Under the pieces are notes generated by a model. It was not told the DNA's origin. It did not search any database and was given only the letters and a program-made list of their open reading frames with translations. Made by a program: the position numbers and the translations under genes. From Candidatus Zixiibacteriota bacterium (GTDB lineage Bacteria; Zixibacteria; MSB-5A5; DSPP01), in contig JAKEHY010000001.1 in assembly GCA_022614805.1 (NCBI GenBank), positions 1 through 64,000 on the forward strand: a stretch of DNA of 64,000 bases. The letters run 5' to 3'. Below are positions 1-7,910 of the stretch, piece by piece (positions within the stretch are counted from its first letter, which is position 1; each line of letters begins with the position of its first letter).

Positions 1-1071
1 CGTAACCGAAATGGTCACGCTATGAGCCGGGCCGGCATCCGCCGCGCTCGGCGTCCAGGAAACGGCGCCAGTCGGAGAAACCGACAGGCCGGCCGGACCG
101 GCTACCTTGGCAAATGTGTGGGATGGCACCCCCCCAGAAACCGAGGCCTGCGCGCTGTAAGGCTGGTTGCCCTGTATCGTTTCATTCACCGGGCAGGCAA
201 CGGCGGGCGTCACCGGCGTGACTTTAAGGGTAAAGGAATAGGTCTGGGTCCCCGCCGGTCCGCAATCCGCCGCAATGGTCACCGGATAGGTGCCGGCGCA
301 CAGTCCGCTGACGCAGTAGGCGCCGGAGGGCGAAATCGACCCCGGCCCGGAGACAAGGCTGAAATTCGAGCAGTAGTTCGAGCAATTGGTGCTGATGAAT
401 CCGTAGCAGAACGTCTCTCCAGCACCAATTGATGCCTCGTTATACGGTAAGGGATCGCACGCGGCGAACTGCACGGTCAGAATTCCGCTGACTTTGTTCA
501 CCGGCACATCTATCGCCCGGGTGTTGGTGAAGTAGCTAGAAACTTGGCTGGCAACCGTGGCGTTGGGGTTTATCAGCATCTGTCCGGGCGCAGCCGAGGA
601 AGCCCTGAACTTAATCGCCCAAACCGGCGTCCGGTAGGCATTAGGGGGCCAGTTGGTGCCCGGGTCAACCCCGTCACTACCCCCCGCCACCAGAAAGGCG
701 TCCGGGCTGACATCGTTGTAGCTCACACCACTAAATGCCGTGAAGGAGGCGCCAAAAGGCGTCAAAGTGCGGACGACGCTGCCGAAAGTCAGCAGGTTCG
801 TGCCGGTTCTGTTCAGCAGGGCATATCCTGAACCGGAAACGGTTCGCGTGGTACAGTTCAGCACCATATAAGCCAGCGAATCCTTGTTTGTGGTGTACAC
901 CAGCACCTCAAAGGCTGGCGTCCCGGTCAAACCGGCCGCCACCGTCTTGGATTCGATGATTATCGAATCCCGGGGGTCCTGCCCCCAAGCCAGAACGGGA
1001 AGGGCCAGCAGAAGACCCACACGCAGGGAAACGAAAGCTAACACTGAACCAAGCTTTACAGCTTTAGGCAT
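1..1071 (-). CDS. secreted Ig-like/putative cadherin-type domain protein (C-terminus cut by window edge)
   Basis: Open on the minus strand from an ATG at 1071 to the left window edge, so the C-terminus is missing (357 codons visible). The N-terminus is a clear Sec signal peptide: positive MPKAVK, a hydrophobic stretch, then a probable cleavage after LAWG. The middle has a Cys-rich part (FCYGF, NCSNYCSN, YCVSGLC). The end has a dystroglycan/cadherin-like putative Ig segment with the signature VSPTGAVSWTPSAADAG. It is probably a cell-surface or secreted structural protein; no catalytic domain is visible. The reading frame stays open for over 1 kb with biased codon use. Function unknown. Confidence 0.75.
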   Translation of the reverse strand, partial: MPKAVKLGSVLAFVSLRVGLLLALPVLAWGQDPRDSIIIESKTVAAGLTGTPAFEVLVYTTNKDSLAYMVLNCTTRTVSGSGYALLNRTGTNLLTFGSVVRTLTPFGASFTAFSGVSYNDVSPDAFLVAGGSDGVDPGTNWPPNAYRTPVWAIKFRASSAAPGQMLINPNATVASQVSSYFTNTRAIDVPVNKVSGILTVQFAACDPLPYNEASIGAGETFCYGFISTNCSNYCSNFSLVSGPGSISPSGAYCVSGLCAGTYPVTIAADCGPAGTQTYSFTLKVTPVTPAVACPVNETIQGNQPYSAQASVSGGVPSHTFAKVAGPAGLSVSPTGAVSWTPSAADAGPAHSVTISVT

Positions 1072-1409
1072 AATGTCTTCCTTCTTGCTCCTCAAAGACC
1101 ACGGCCGCATTTCCCCCGCCCGTGGCGGTTATAATCAAGTGATAAAAAAATAACCTCCGGGATTACGCCAGTCAAGGGAAAAGTTGACGTAACCCTGTTG
1201 CACCTCACGTAAAGATTTAGGGAAATAAATTCGCTAAAAAGTGAAAACTCGCTAATTTGGTTTAACTTGATTAAAATTGGTTAAAGGACTATTTTTTCAA
1301 CGCGTGAATGAAGTTATCGCAAGCCCGTCTTTTGCAATCAAATACGGAAGTTTGACAGGAGGAATCCTTCCCTCTCCAAAAAAAGTGGAATTTTTCCCTT
1401 GTTTCCGGA
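1072..1409. other. intergenic region between divergent genes
   Basis: 338 bases without a convincing gene. It separates the secreted protein gene (minus) from the membrane glycosyltransferase-like gene (plus). A minus-strand promoter is visible at 1147-1175. The part from about 1205 to 1290 is AT-rich, unlike the flanking coding DNA. A TTGACA hexamer at 1352-1357 lacks a good -10 at the right spacing, so I do not call a plus-strand promoter. Confidence 0.6.
1147..1175 (-). promoter_or_regulatory. sigma70-type promoter for the secreted Ig-like gene
   Basis: On the minus strand, TTGACT (1175-1170) and TATTTT (1152-1147) are separated by 17 bases. This predicts a start near 1140 and a leader of about 70 bases before the ATG at 1071. 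Call rests on sequence match only. Confidence 0.45.
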
Positions 1410-1439
1410 TTGCCCGACCGTTTATCTGATGCCGAGAAA

Positions 1440-3191
1440 ATGAAAGCTAACGCCCACACGATTTTATTGGCGTTAATCCTGCTTGGAGCCGGCATTCTGT
1501 TATACGAAGGCTGGAAGCTCTTCTGGTTTCTGACCGATGATGCTTTCATTGCCTTTCGTTACGTAAACAACAGCATCGCGGGGTATGGCTATACCTGGAA
1601 TCCCCCTCCCTTCCGTCCGGTCGAAGGATATACCTGTTTTCTATGGGTGGTCTTACTGGACTTTATCTGGAGAGTGTTCGACCTCACTCCTCCGGAGGTG
1701 GTTAACTATCTTTCCCTGGGATTTTCCTATCTCACTTTAGGCTTAGTCACCTGGGTCGTGATGCGGATGAAGCTGCATCCGGCTCTGGACCGCTTTAGAC
1801 TCGTTTTTCTTTCTCTGATTCTCGCCGGCACTCTCTCCAATCGCACCTTCCTGGCCTGGACCAGCTCTGGAATGGAAACCGCCATGTTCAATTTCTTTTT
1901 CACCCTCTGGCTGGTTGCCGCCCTATTGGGCCAGCATCTAAACAACCGATGGCTCCTCTGGCTGACCGGCTCGGCGGCCTTGACCTACCTTACCCGACCG
2001 GATGGATTGGTTGCCGTTTTTGGCACCTTGCTGATGCTTTATTTTTCTTTCCGGGCCAAACGCCGGGAGGGCGAATTGAATATAAAGTGGCTCCTATTCG
2101 TCAGTCCCCTGATAGCCGTGCCCGTTCACCTCTTCTGGCGGAAATCCTTTTACGGCGAGTGGCTCCCAAACACGTTCTACGCCAAGGTGGTGGCCCCCTG
2201 GCCGGAAGCCGGCCTAAGGTATTTTGCCTCGTTCATTCTTGAATATGCCCTGTGGATATGGTTTTTTCTCTTGGGCATCCTTGTCTACACTCGGATCAAA
2301 AAATTTACAAAGTCCCGTCAGCAAGAAACATTCCGCTCAAAAGAGGATGGTCACATACCCTTCCACGGGTGGCCCCAATCGGCTTTCTCCCTTATTGCAA
2401 TTTCGGTCTTGGCCTTCCACACGGGCTACTATACCTTGGTCATCGGAGGGGACCATTTCGAATACCGCATCTACAGCCATCTCATTCCCTTCATCTTCAT
2501 TTCATTTTTATGGACGTTGAACGCCCTGAATAATAGACCAAAAACGGCCATCGGGCTTCTCGGTCTATTTATACTGCTCTCCCTCCCTCTCCCTTGGACC
2601 CATTGGATGCTTACCAAAAACAAAACCACCCGCAAGGAAACCTGGCTTCTGGCAGAACCGGTGCGGGATAAATTCCCCTCCTTTCTGCAATGGTATCCCG
2701 GAACTTTCGACCGGCTGCAGAGCTGGCTCGTCCAGCACAACATCTGCCTGCGCCACCAGGAACACAAAATTTTCCTTGAATATTTCAAGAACTGGTGCCC
2801 TCCCCGGGAAGAGGGAAAAAGAATTCCGAGGGATGGTTATCCCGTTCTGGTGACGGGTTCGGTAGGGATACCCGGCTGGGTTTTTCCCAATGTTGCCATT
2901 TTGGACCAGAACGGACTGACCGATTACGTAATCGCGCGAAGCCCTTTTCGAAAGGGTACGCGATTGATGGCACACGAACGAATACCTCCGCCGGGCTATC
3001 TGGAGTCCTTTCTTCCCAATATCTCCGTAGAAGAAGCCGGGCAGGTAAGAATCCAACCCCGCCAGCACAACCTGACGGCAAATGACATAATCGCCAACGA
3101 AGCACATTGGACAAACGAGCTCAAAATAATGCGCGCCGAACTTGAGCAGATGTCAGAGCAAAAGGAAAACAAGCAAGAAAGCACCCGTTGA
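1440..3191 (+). CDS. polytopic membrane protein, GT-C-type glycosyltransferase-like
   Basis: About 583 residues with an N-terminal anchor (MKANAHTILLALILL) and roughly ten hydrophobic segments. Shortly after the first membrane segment comes TDDAFIAFRY, the acidic-pair loop motif seen in GT-C enzymes that use polyprenyl-phosphate sugars (the AftB/PMT-like group carries DD.(Y/F)I.FRY). The hydrophilic C-terminal third would be periplasmic. The ATG at 1440 is chosen because the upstream in-frame start at 1410 is TTG with no ribosome-binding site. It probably transfers a sugar to an envelope polymer; substrate unknown. Confidence 0.7.
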   Translation: MKANAHTILLALILLGAGILLYEGWKLFWFLTDDAFIAFRYVNNSIAGYGYTWNPPPFRPVEGYTCFLWVVLLDFIWRVFDLTPPEVVNYLSLGFSYLTLGLVTWVVMRMKLHPALDRFRLVFLSLILAGTLSNRTFLAWTSSGMETAMFNFFFTLWLVAALLGQHLNNRWLLWLTGSAALTYLTRPDGLVAVFGTLLMLYFSFRAKRREGELNIKWLLFVSPLIAVPVHLFWRKSFYGEWLPNTFYAKVVAPWPEAGLRYFASFILEYALWIWFFLLGILVYTRIKKFTKSRQQETFRSKEDGHIPFHGWPQSAFSLIAISVLAFHTGYYTLVIGGDHFEYRIYSHLIPFIFISFLWTLNALNNRPKTAIGLLGLFILLSLPLPWTHWMLTKNKTTRKETWLLAEPVRDKFPSFLQWYPGTFDRLQSWLVQHNICLRHQEHKIFLEYFKNWCPPREEGKRIPRDGYPVLVTGSVGIPGWVFPNVAILDQNGLTDYVIARSPFRKGTRLMAHERIPPPGYLESFLPNISVEEAGQVRIQPRQHNLTANDIIANEAHWTNELKIMRAELEQMSEQKENKQESTR

Positions 3192-3258
3192 AAGGGAAAA
3201 CAGTTTGGCTGTTGATGGGAGTTGCAAACGTTCTTTTGAAAACCTACATTATAAGAGC

Positions 3259-3311
3259 GCGGGAGTAACTCAGCTGGTTAGAGTCAGCCGTACGGCTTGG
3301 TCGCGGGTTCA
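3259..3311 (+). pseudogene. truncated duplicate of the tRNA-Gly gene
   Basis: The first 28 bases (3259-3286) are identical to the 5' part of the intact tRNA-Gly at 3593, including acceptor strand and D-arm. The anticodon arm is replaced by the palindrome AGCCGTACGGCT, and GGTCGCGGGTTC of the T-arm follows. The 3' acceptor strand CTCCCGC is missing, so no functional tRNA can fold. The copy lies 334 bases before the intact tRNA with a GIY-YIG remnant between them. Confidence 0.75.
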
Positions 3312-3342
3312 CCTGCCCGGTCAGAGAGTCCGGTCGAAGTAG

Positions 3343-3615
3343 GCAAAGAGTTTCTATTTATATATATTACGGAGTCGGATAGATGGAAAACTGTACGTCG
3401 GCCATACAAAAAATCTAGCCAGACGGCTTGAGCTGCATAATCTTCGCACGCTAAGGTCCACGCGGCGATGAGCACCGTTTGACTTGGTTTACGCCGAAGA
3501 ATTTTCGACTCGAGGCGAAGCAATAAAAAAAGAGAAATTTTTAAAGAGTTTGGAAGGAAGCACCATCAAGAAAGCGCTGGTAGAAAAGTATTGCGGGAGT
3601 AACTCAGCTGGTTAG
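3343..3615 (+). pseudogene. decayed GIY-YIG nuclease gene (UPF0213/YhbQ-like)
   Basis: Translating from 3343 gives YLYILRSRIDGKLYVGHTKN, then LARRLELHN, a TGA at 3469-3471, then APFDLVYAEEFSTRGEAIKK, EKFLKSLEGS and IKKALVEKY. This is the full core of a small GIY-YIG domain: YVYIL and YVG motifs, the catalytic Arg region RRL..HN, and the conserved E in GEAIKKEK. There is no start codon and the frame holds one stop, probably CGA to TGA. The frame runs on into the tRNA-Gly gene and stops in its D-loop at 3613-3615. Dead as a protein gene unless a start is supplied elsewhere. Confidence 0.8.
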
Positions 3616-3666
3616 AGTCACAGCCTTCCAAGCTGTTGGTCGCGGGTTCGAGTCCCGTCTCCCGCT
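3593..3666 (+). tRNA. tRNA-Gly (anticodon UCC)
   Basis: Complete cloverleaf. Acceptor GCGGGAG/CTCCCGC; D-stem ACTC/GAGT; anticodon stem ACAGC/GCTGT with loop CTTCCAA, giving anticodon TCC; T-stem GCGGG/CCCGT with loop TTCGAGT; discriminator T. CCA is not encoded. The 3' end lies 12 bases before the likely start of the next gene. Confidence 0.95.
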
Positions 3667-3678
3667 TTTTTGATTCCA

Positions 3679-4725
3679 GTGAAAATACTCTACTTGGCAC
3701 ATTCCGGCAGCCCGCATACGCAGAAGTGGGTGCGGCACTTCGTCCAACGCGGGGATGAAGTCCACGTCGCCAGTCTCGGGAACGCACCGATTGAGGGGGC
3801 CATCCTTCATCCCCTTTGGCACCCCACTGGAACCAAACTGGATTATTTGATCAATAGCTGGTCGGTCAGAAGGCTTGTTCGGGCGCTGAAACCAGACATA
3901 CTCCATGCGCATTACGCCACCAGCTACGGTTATTTAGGGGCCGGATGCAACTTCCATCCTTTTGTAATTACGGCCTGGGGTAGCGACGTTCTGGAGTTTC
4001 CCAAATCGGCCCTTAAAAGAAAACTGCTTCACTCCACGCTGTCCAAAGCCGACGGCGTGACGACCGCCGGGAAATTTTTAGCCGGGGCAACTGAAAAGCT
4101 ATTAGGAAACAGACAAAAGGTTATCCTGACCCCTTTTGGCGTGGATGTGGAAACTTTTCAACCCCGGCAAAAGGATAAACACAAAACCATCGTCATAGGA
4201 ACCACAAAAAGTTTAGAACCGGTTTATGGATTGGAATTCCTCTTGCGGGCATTCGCCCGGCTCGCTCGTAACAACATAAAAATCCTCCTCGTTGGCGATG
4301 GTTCGCTCCGACAGAAACTCAAAGAACTTGCTTTTGAGTTGAAAATCGCTGAAAAAGTCGAATTTGCTGGAAACGCGGTTCACGCAGAAATTCCAGGCTA
4401 CCTGCAAAAGGTAGACATTTTGGTTAATCCCTCCCTGCGGGAATCCTTTGGCGTTTCGGTGCTGGAAGCACAGGCCTGCGAAATTCCGGTTATCGCCAGC
4501 GACATCGGGGGCCTGCCAGAGGTGGTTCAGGACGGGGTGACCGGATTTTTGGTTCCGCCCACGGATGTTAATGCCCTTGCGGAAAAAATCGAACTTTTGG
4601 TTTCCGACGAAAGCCTCCGAAAACGTATGGGAAAAGGGGGCCGGGAATTTGTGAAGAAAAATTACGACTGGAGCGAAAACGCCAAAATTATGGAGCGGCT
4701 GTATGATTCGCTCGTCAAAAAATAG
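3679..4725 (+). CDS. family 4 glycosyltransferase (GT-B fold)
   Basis: About 348 residues from a GTG at 3679 (MKILYLAHSGSP). A TTG three codons earlier at 3670 would sit only three bases after the tRNA. The N-terminal acceptor domain has HAHYATSYGYLGAG; the C-terminal nucleotide-sugar domain has GDGSLRQKL and the EX7E motif in ESFGVSVLE (about residues 255-265), then GGLPEVV..G.TGFLVPP. These are hallmarks of retaining GT4 enzymes that build capsule, O-antigen or glycolipids. Acceptor unknown. The gene begins immediately after tRNA-Gly and has no visible Shine-Dalgarno, so it may be expressed from the tRNA transcript. Confidence 0.85.
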   Translation: MKILYLAHSGSPHTQKWVRHFVQRGDEVHVASLGNAPIEGAILHPLWHPTGTKLDYLINSWSVRRLVRALKPDILHAHYATSYGYLGAGCNFHPFVITAWGSDVLEFPKSALKRKLLHSTLSKADGVTTAGKFLAGATEKLLGNRQKVILTPFGVDVETFQPRQKDKHKTIVIGTTKSLEPVYGLEFLLRAFARLARNNIKILLVGDGSLRQKLKELAFELKIAEKVEFAGNAVHAEIPGYLQKVDILVNPSLRESFGVSVLEAQACEIPVIASDIGGLPEVVQDGVTGFLVPPTDVNALAEKIELLVSDESLRKRMGKGGREFVKKNYDWSENAKIMERLYDSLVKK

Positions 4726-4738
4726 GGACTCTTTTCTC

Positions 4739-4757
4739 GGTGTTCACTCTGAACACC
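4739..4757. repeat. inverted repeat between convergent genes
   Basis: GGTGTTCA, a 3-base CTC spacer, then TGAACACC: a perfect 8-bp stem between the end of the GT4 gene and the stop codon of the UPF0158 gene. It has no clear T-run on either side, so it may be a weak bidirectional terminator or only a palindrome. Confidence 0.4.
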
Positions 4758-5191
4758 TACACCAGCTGGAGTGTCAGCCCTTCACTTTTAAGTTTCCCGG
4801 CCAGCTCCTCCAGATATTTCTCCCGCAGAAAGTCTTTCCAGCGCTTGAGCTCGTTGGGATGCTCGAAGAAAACCTCGTTTAACCTAAAACGGACGAATTT
4901 CTCCTTTATCAATCCCTCCAACTGGTTTTTCAATTCCCCACTTTCCGTCTTTTGGGAAAACTGCCGGACGAGGTCTTTTATGGCGGCCTCCGTGTGTTTG
5001 GGAAGCGGGATGAAGTTGGAGCGCCGGGCCAAATCGTGGGAGACGAAATCGTAATCTTCCTGCCCGGCAATGGAACGGGCGGCTGTTTTGCGGATTGTGC
5101 CGGCGTTCAAATCGAGATAAAAGTGCGCGTCCGGTTCGCTGGAGGAGAGCGCCAGGTCCAACTCTTTTTTGTCGATTAAGATTTTTTTCAC
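4757..5191 (-). CDS. UPF0158-family protein
   Basis: About 144 residues starting at GTG 5191; its GTGA overlaps the TGA of the upstream threonine aldolase fusion. Family features are a start YLDLNAGTI, a central FIPLP followed by a helical region, FVRFRLNEVFFEHPNELKRW and a C-terminal aromatic/basic helix. UPF0158 members share the pattern Y.D..TG...-LP-F...AFRRFKD.L...P....RW..F. The function of the family is unknown. The C-terminal domain of the upstream gene belongs to the same family, so two paralogous domains are coupled in translation. Confidence 0.7.
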   Translation of the reverse strand: MKKILIDKKELDLALSSSEPDAHFYLDLNAGTIRKTAARSIAGQEDYDFVSHDLARRSNFIPLPKHTEAAIKDLVRQFSQKTESGELKNQLEGLIKEKFVRFRLNEVFFEHPNELKRWKDFLREKYLEELAGKLKSEGLTLQLV

Positions 5192-6702
5192 GGCAACTCC
5201 AAGGCAATCTGGTTCTCCTCGAGCCATTCCCGTATCCGGTTTTCGTCCCGCTCGTTGGAAAAGGTGAACCACTTGCGCCGGTCTTCGGGGTACGCCAGGA
5301 GAACGTCTTTGAACCGGCGGAAGGCCCCTTGTCCTTGCACGGCAACCGCAAGCTTCTCGCGCAAAGAGCCGTCCCCCAGAACTTCTATAAAATCGAGCAG
5401 GTCCTGATACCCATCCCGGCTTCTTTTCTTGGGCAGCAAAACATAATCGTTCTCCGATAGGTAAATCTCCTCCCGTTCTTTTTCGCCGCTCTGGTCATTC
5501 AACAGCCGGATTTGTCCCGTCCGCAGGGAGAGATAGTATTCGTTTTCCAGCCGGCCATCGGCGAAGGAGTTTATCAATTCAGGAAGGTCGGCGCGCACCC
5601 GCCGGGCCGCATAGGGGGGCGGCTTTTCGGGCTCGGGCGTCCCCGAAAAGGAAGCGGCCGGGACGCGAACCGGTTCAAAATGGCGCTGAAATACCCCCAA
5701 TGCGATATCCACATCCTCCCGGCTGACGTCCAGATGGCAAACGGCGCGAATGCGGGTCGGGCCGAACGGCACCACCCAAACCCCATCCTCTTTCAGCCGG
5801 ACCACCACCTCCGGAATGGGCTTCCCCGATGATTGGAGGTCAAAAACGACAATGTTGGTCTGGACCGAATCTAAATCCACCCGGACGCCCCGCAGGTTGG
5901 CCAATCCGGCCGCCAGCTGCCGGGCGTTGGCGTGGTCTTCCACCAAGCGGGAAAAATTGTGTTCCAAGGCGTACAATCCGGCGGCGGCCAAAATACCGAC
6001 TTGGCGCATGCCGCCGCCAAAAAGCTTGCGAACCTTGCGGGCTTTGGCGATGATTTCCTTGCCGCCCACCACCATCGAGCCGATGGGACAGCCGAGCCCT
6101 TTGGAAAGACAGGACATCACCGTGTCGAACGGAGCGGCCCAATCAGCCAGCGGAATTCCCGTCGCGGCCGAGGCATTCCAGAGCCGGGCCCCGTCCAGAT
6201 GCAGCTTCAACTGACGGGTGACGGCGAGTTGCTTGACCCTTTTGAATTCCTCCAGGGAAGCAACCGTTCCTCCGGCGCGGTTGTGGGTGTTCTCCAAAGC
6301 CACCACCCGGGTAAGCGGCAGGTGCAAGTCCGAGCCGCGGATGTGGGCTTCAATCTGCCGGGCGGTAAGATGGCCCCGTTCTCCATTTAGCGGATGAGCC
6401 AGAAGACCGGAAAGCGCCGCCGGTGCGCCGACCTCGTAATTGAAGATATGGGAATTCTCATCCAAAAGCAGTTCTTCACCGGGATTGCTTAAAACTTTGA
6501 GAGAAATTTGATTGCCCATCGTTCCGGAGGGAACGAACAGGGAGGCTTCCTTGCCGAAAAGCTCGGCCACTTGTGCCTCCAAGGTCTGGACGGTAGGGTC
6601 ATCGCCGAATACGTCATCCCCCACTTCCGCCTCGTACATCGCCTTTCGCATTCCGATAGAGGGGCGGGTAACCGTATCGGAACGCAAATCGATTATCTTC
6701 AT
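5188..6702 (-). CDS. ltaE: low-specificity L-threonine aldolase fused to a UPF0158 domain
   Basis: 504 residues; ordinary threonine aldolases are about 340. Residues 1-345 form a complete fold-type I PLP enzyme: DLRSDTVTRP, GDDVFGDDPTV, FVPSGTMGNQ, ENTHNRAGG, LHLDGARLWNA, and the PLP lysine in CLSKGLGCPIGS. It would cleave L-threonine to glycine and acetaldehyde. Residues of about 385-504 form a UPF0158-like domain (YYLSLRTGQIRLL, YVLLPKK, GQGAFRRFKDVLLAYPEDRR, KWFTFSNERD). A linker rich in Pro and Ala joins them. The start has a strong GAGGTGG site upstream. The frame is continuous through the join, so this is a true fusion if the assembly is right. Confidence 0.85.
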   Translation of the reverse strand: MKIIDLRSDTVTRPSIGMRKAMYEAEVGDDVFGDDPTVQTLEAQVAELFGKEASLFVPSGTMGNQISLKVLSNPGEELLLDENSHIFNYEVGAPAALSGLLAHPLNGERGHLTARQIEAHIRGSDLHLPLTRVVALENTHNRAGGTVASLEEFKRVKQLAVTRQLKLHLDGARLWNASAATGIPLADWAAPFDTVMSCLSKGLGCPIGSMVVGGKEIIAKARKVRKLFGGGMRQVGILAAAGLYALEHNFSRLVEDHANARQLAAGLANLRGVRVDLDSVQTNIVVFDLQSSGKPIPEVVVRLKEDGVWVVPFGPTRIRAVCHLDVSREDVDIALGVFQRHFEPVRVPAASFSGTPEPEKPPPYAARRVRADLPELINSFADGRLENEYYLSLRTGQIRLLNDQSGEKEREEIYLSENDYVLLPKKRSRDGYQDLLDFIEVLGDGSLREKLAVAVQGQGAFRRFKDVLLAYPEDRRKWFTFSNERDENRIREWLEENQIALELP

Positions 6703-6826
6703 ACCACCTCGTTTCTTCTGACTTAATCAATCCGGTTGGACTTTGCCATTCTTTGTTCTGAATTCCTATTGTTTATTCTGCTTTTGCAGTGCTTTGTTTT
6801 TTTTGCTCTAAACTGCATTTCAAAAC

Positions 6827-6860
6827 AAATCCCCCACGACCTTGGGGTCGTGGGGGATTT
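6827..6860 (-). terminator. rho-independent terminator of the cold-shock gene
   Basis: Perfect 15-bp stem (AAATCCCCCACGACC with its complement) around a TTGG loop. On the minus strand it is followed by a T-rich stretch (TTTGTTTTG). It lies 16 bases past the cold-shock stop codon. The remaining gap to 6702 shows nothing further. Confidence 0.85.
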
Positions 6861-6875
6861 GACCCCAAGGCGGGG

Positions 6876-7076
6876 TTACAGTCTCATTACGTTGGCGGCC
6901 TGCTTTCCTTTCTCGCTGGTTTTAACCTCATATTCGACCTCTTCCCCTTCGACCAACGTCTTATACCCCCTACCCTGTATGTCCGTGAAATGAACGTACA
7001 GCTCCTCACCATCCTGGTTGGTTATAAAGCCATACCCCCGAGTCTCATTAAACCATTTGACTCTGCCTTTGGCCAC
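6876..7076 (-). CDS. cspA: cold-shock domain protein (CspA family)
   Basis: 66 residues forming one OB-fold cold-shock domain: GRVKWFNETRGYGFI (RNP1), VHFTDIQG (RNP2, usually VHFSAI), LVEGEEVEYEV, and the usual end AANV. It binds single-stranded RNA or DNA as an RNA chaperone. The start is GTG 7076, seven bases after AGGAGGT; the in-frame TTG at 7082 sits too close to that site. It stands alone with its own promoter, leader and terminator. Confidence 0.92.
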   Translation of the reverse strand: MAKGRVKWFNETRGYGFITNQDGEELYVHFTDIQGRGYKTLVEGEEVEYEVKTSEKGKQAANVMRL

Positions 7077-7143
7077 GGCCAAACCTCCTGTATTGGGTTA
7101 CGGTTAAACGGCTTTTGGAGACCACCTTCCTTCACTGAAGTAA

Positions 7144-7171
7144 AATTTAAATTGGTCAAAACAGAAGTCAA
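7144..7171 (-). promoter_or_regulatory. promoter of the cold-shock gene
   Basis: Minus strand TTGACT (7171-7166), 16 bases, TAAATT (7149-7144). The expected start is near 7137, giving a leader of about 60 bases. The palindrome CTTCACTGAAG (7130-7140) lies at the predicted transcript 5' end. The rest of 7203-7307 holds only a 10-base palindrome GGTCCGGACC. Confidence 0.45.
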
Positions 7172-7307
7172 GCGAAAAAAAATCGGGATAACCTTTTCGT
7201 AACCATTGGGTTAGGATAGCGGACAGGTCCGGACCCTCGTTTTCAGAGGGAAATTGGTCTGAAAATTCAAACAACCGTCATCTTTGGGACATTTTTATTG
7301 CTTAAGT

Positions 7308-7910
7308 CTACGAGATTAAAGTTAGAAAACCGGCCGTTCCAAGGGGTACGGTCAAGTTATCATCCAGCTTAAGGGGCAAGGATTCCACTATGGTAGCCAC
7401 CGCAGCGGCGGCAATTTTGGCTGCAAACGACAAGCCCGGAACGAGCGGTGAAAAAGTGAGGCAGGCAAGAAAGAAAGCTATGCTTCCTTCCCAGCTTTTG
7501 TCAAAAAGCCGGTGGCGGCCAAAGCGGCGACCCATCAACGCACCGGCTACGTCACCAACCACAACATAAACCAGGGACAATGCGGCTATCTCTCGGCGGA
7601 AAAAAGCGGCCGCCAAAACGGCTGAAAGCAGAATGTAGCTGGAGCCGGAAAGGCTTCCTTTCTCATTTGGCCGGAAAAGGGCGGCCAAATGACGCCACCC
7701 TTTTGCGTCCGCAGGAATACGGTGCCGAAGAAACTCGACCACCAAAGAGCCGACGAGGGCAATCCCCAGAACCCAGACCGAACGGTTTTTTGGCAGGTAC
7801 CAAATGACCGCCGGAATCGAAAGCGAGCCGAAGTGGATCAGCTTTCGTTTTACCTCGGTGGCGTAAGAAAGATCGGGCAGCCCGCCGGACGGCGATGGGA
7901 AAAGGCTCAA
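7308..7910 (-). CDS. COG0170 family lipid/polyprenol kinase (SEC59/DGK1-like)
   Basis: About 200 residues, mostly membrane segments. Family signatures are EVKRKLIHFGS at the N-terminus, then VVGDVAGALMGRRFGRHRLF (the CTP-binding GD..A...GR..G motif) and the conserved tail VESLPLKLDDNLTVPL. Members are CTP-dependent dolichol, phytol or diacylglycerol kinases or related CDP transferases; the substrate here is unknown. The TTG start overlaps the TGA of the parvulin gene upstream (TTGA), so translation is probably coupled. Confidence 0.8.
   Translation of the reverse strand: MSLFPSPSGGLPDLSYATEVKRKLIHFGSLSIPAVIWYLPKNRSVWVLGIALVGSLVVEFLRHRIPADAKGWRHLAALFRPNEKGSLSGSSYILLSAVLAAAFFRREIAALSLVYVVVGDVAGALMGRRFGRHRLFDKSWEGSIAFFLACLTFSPLVPGLSFAAKIAAAAVATIVESLPLKLDDNLTVPLGTAGFLTLIS

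Noticed and set aside
3259-3335. Second functional tRNA gene
   Set aside because: The 3' acceptor strand and T-stem partner are missing and the anticodon arm is a plain palindrome, so it cannot fold as a tRNA.
3469-3471. TGA inside the GIY-YIG frame as a selenocysteine codon, since the genome has selABC
   Set aside because: The position matches a basic residue, not Cys, in the family; the gene also lacks a start codon. A CGA to TGA mutation is simpler.
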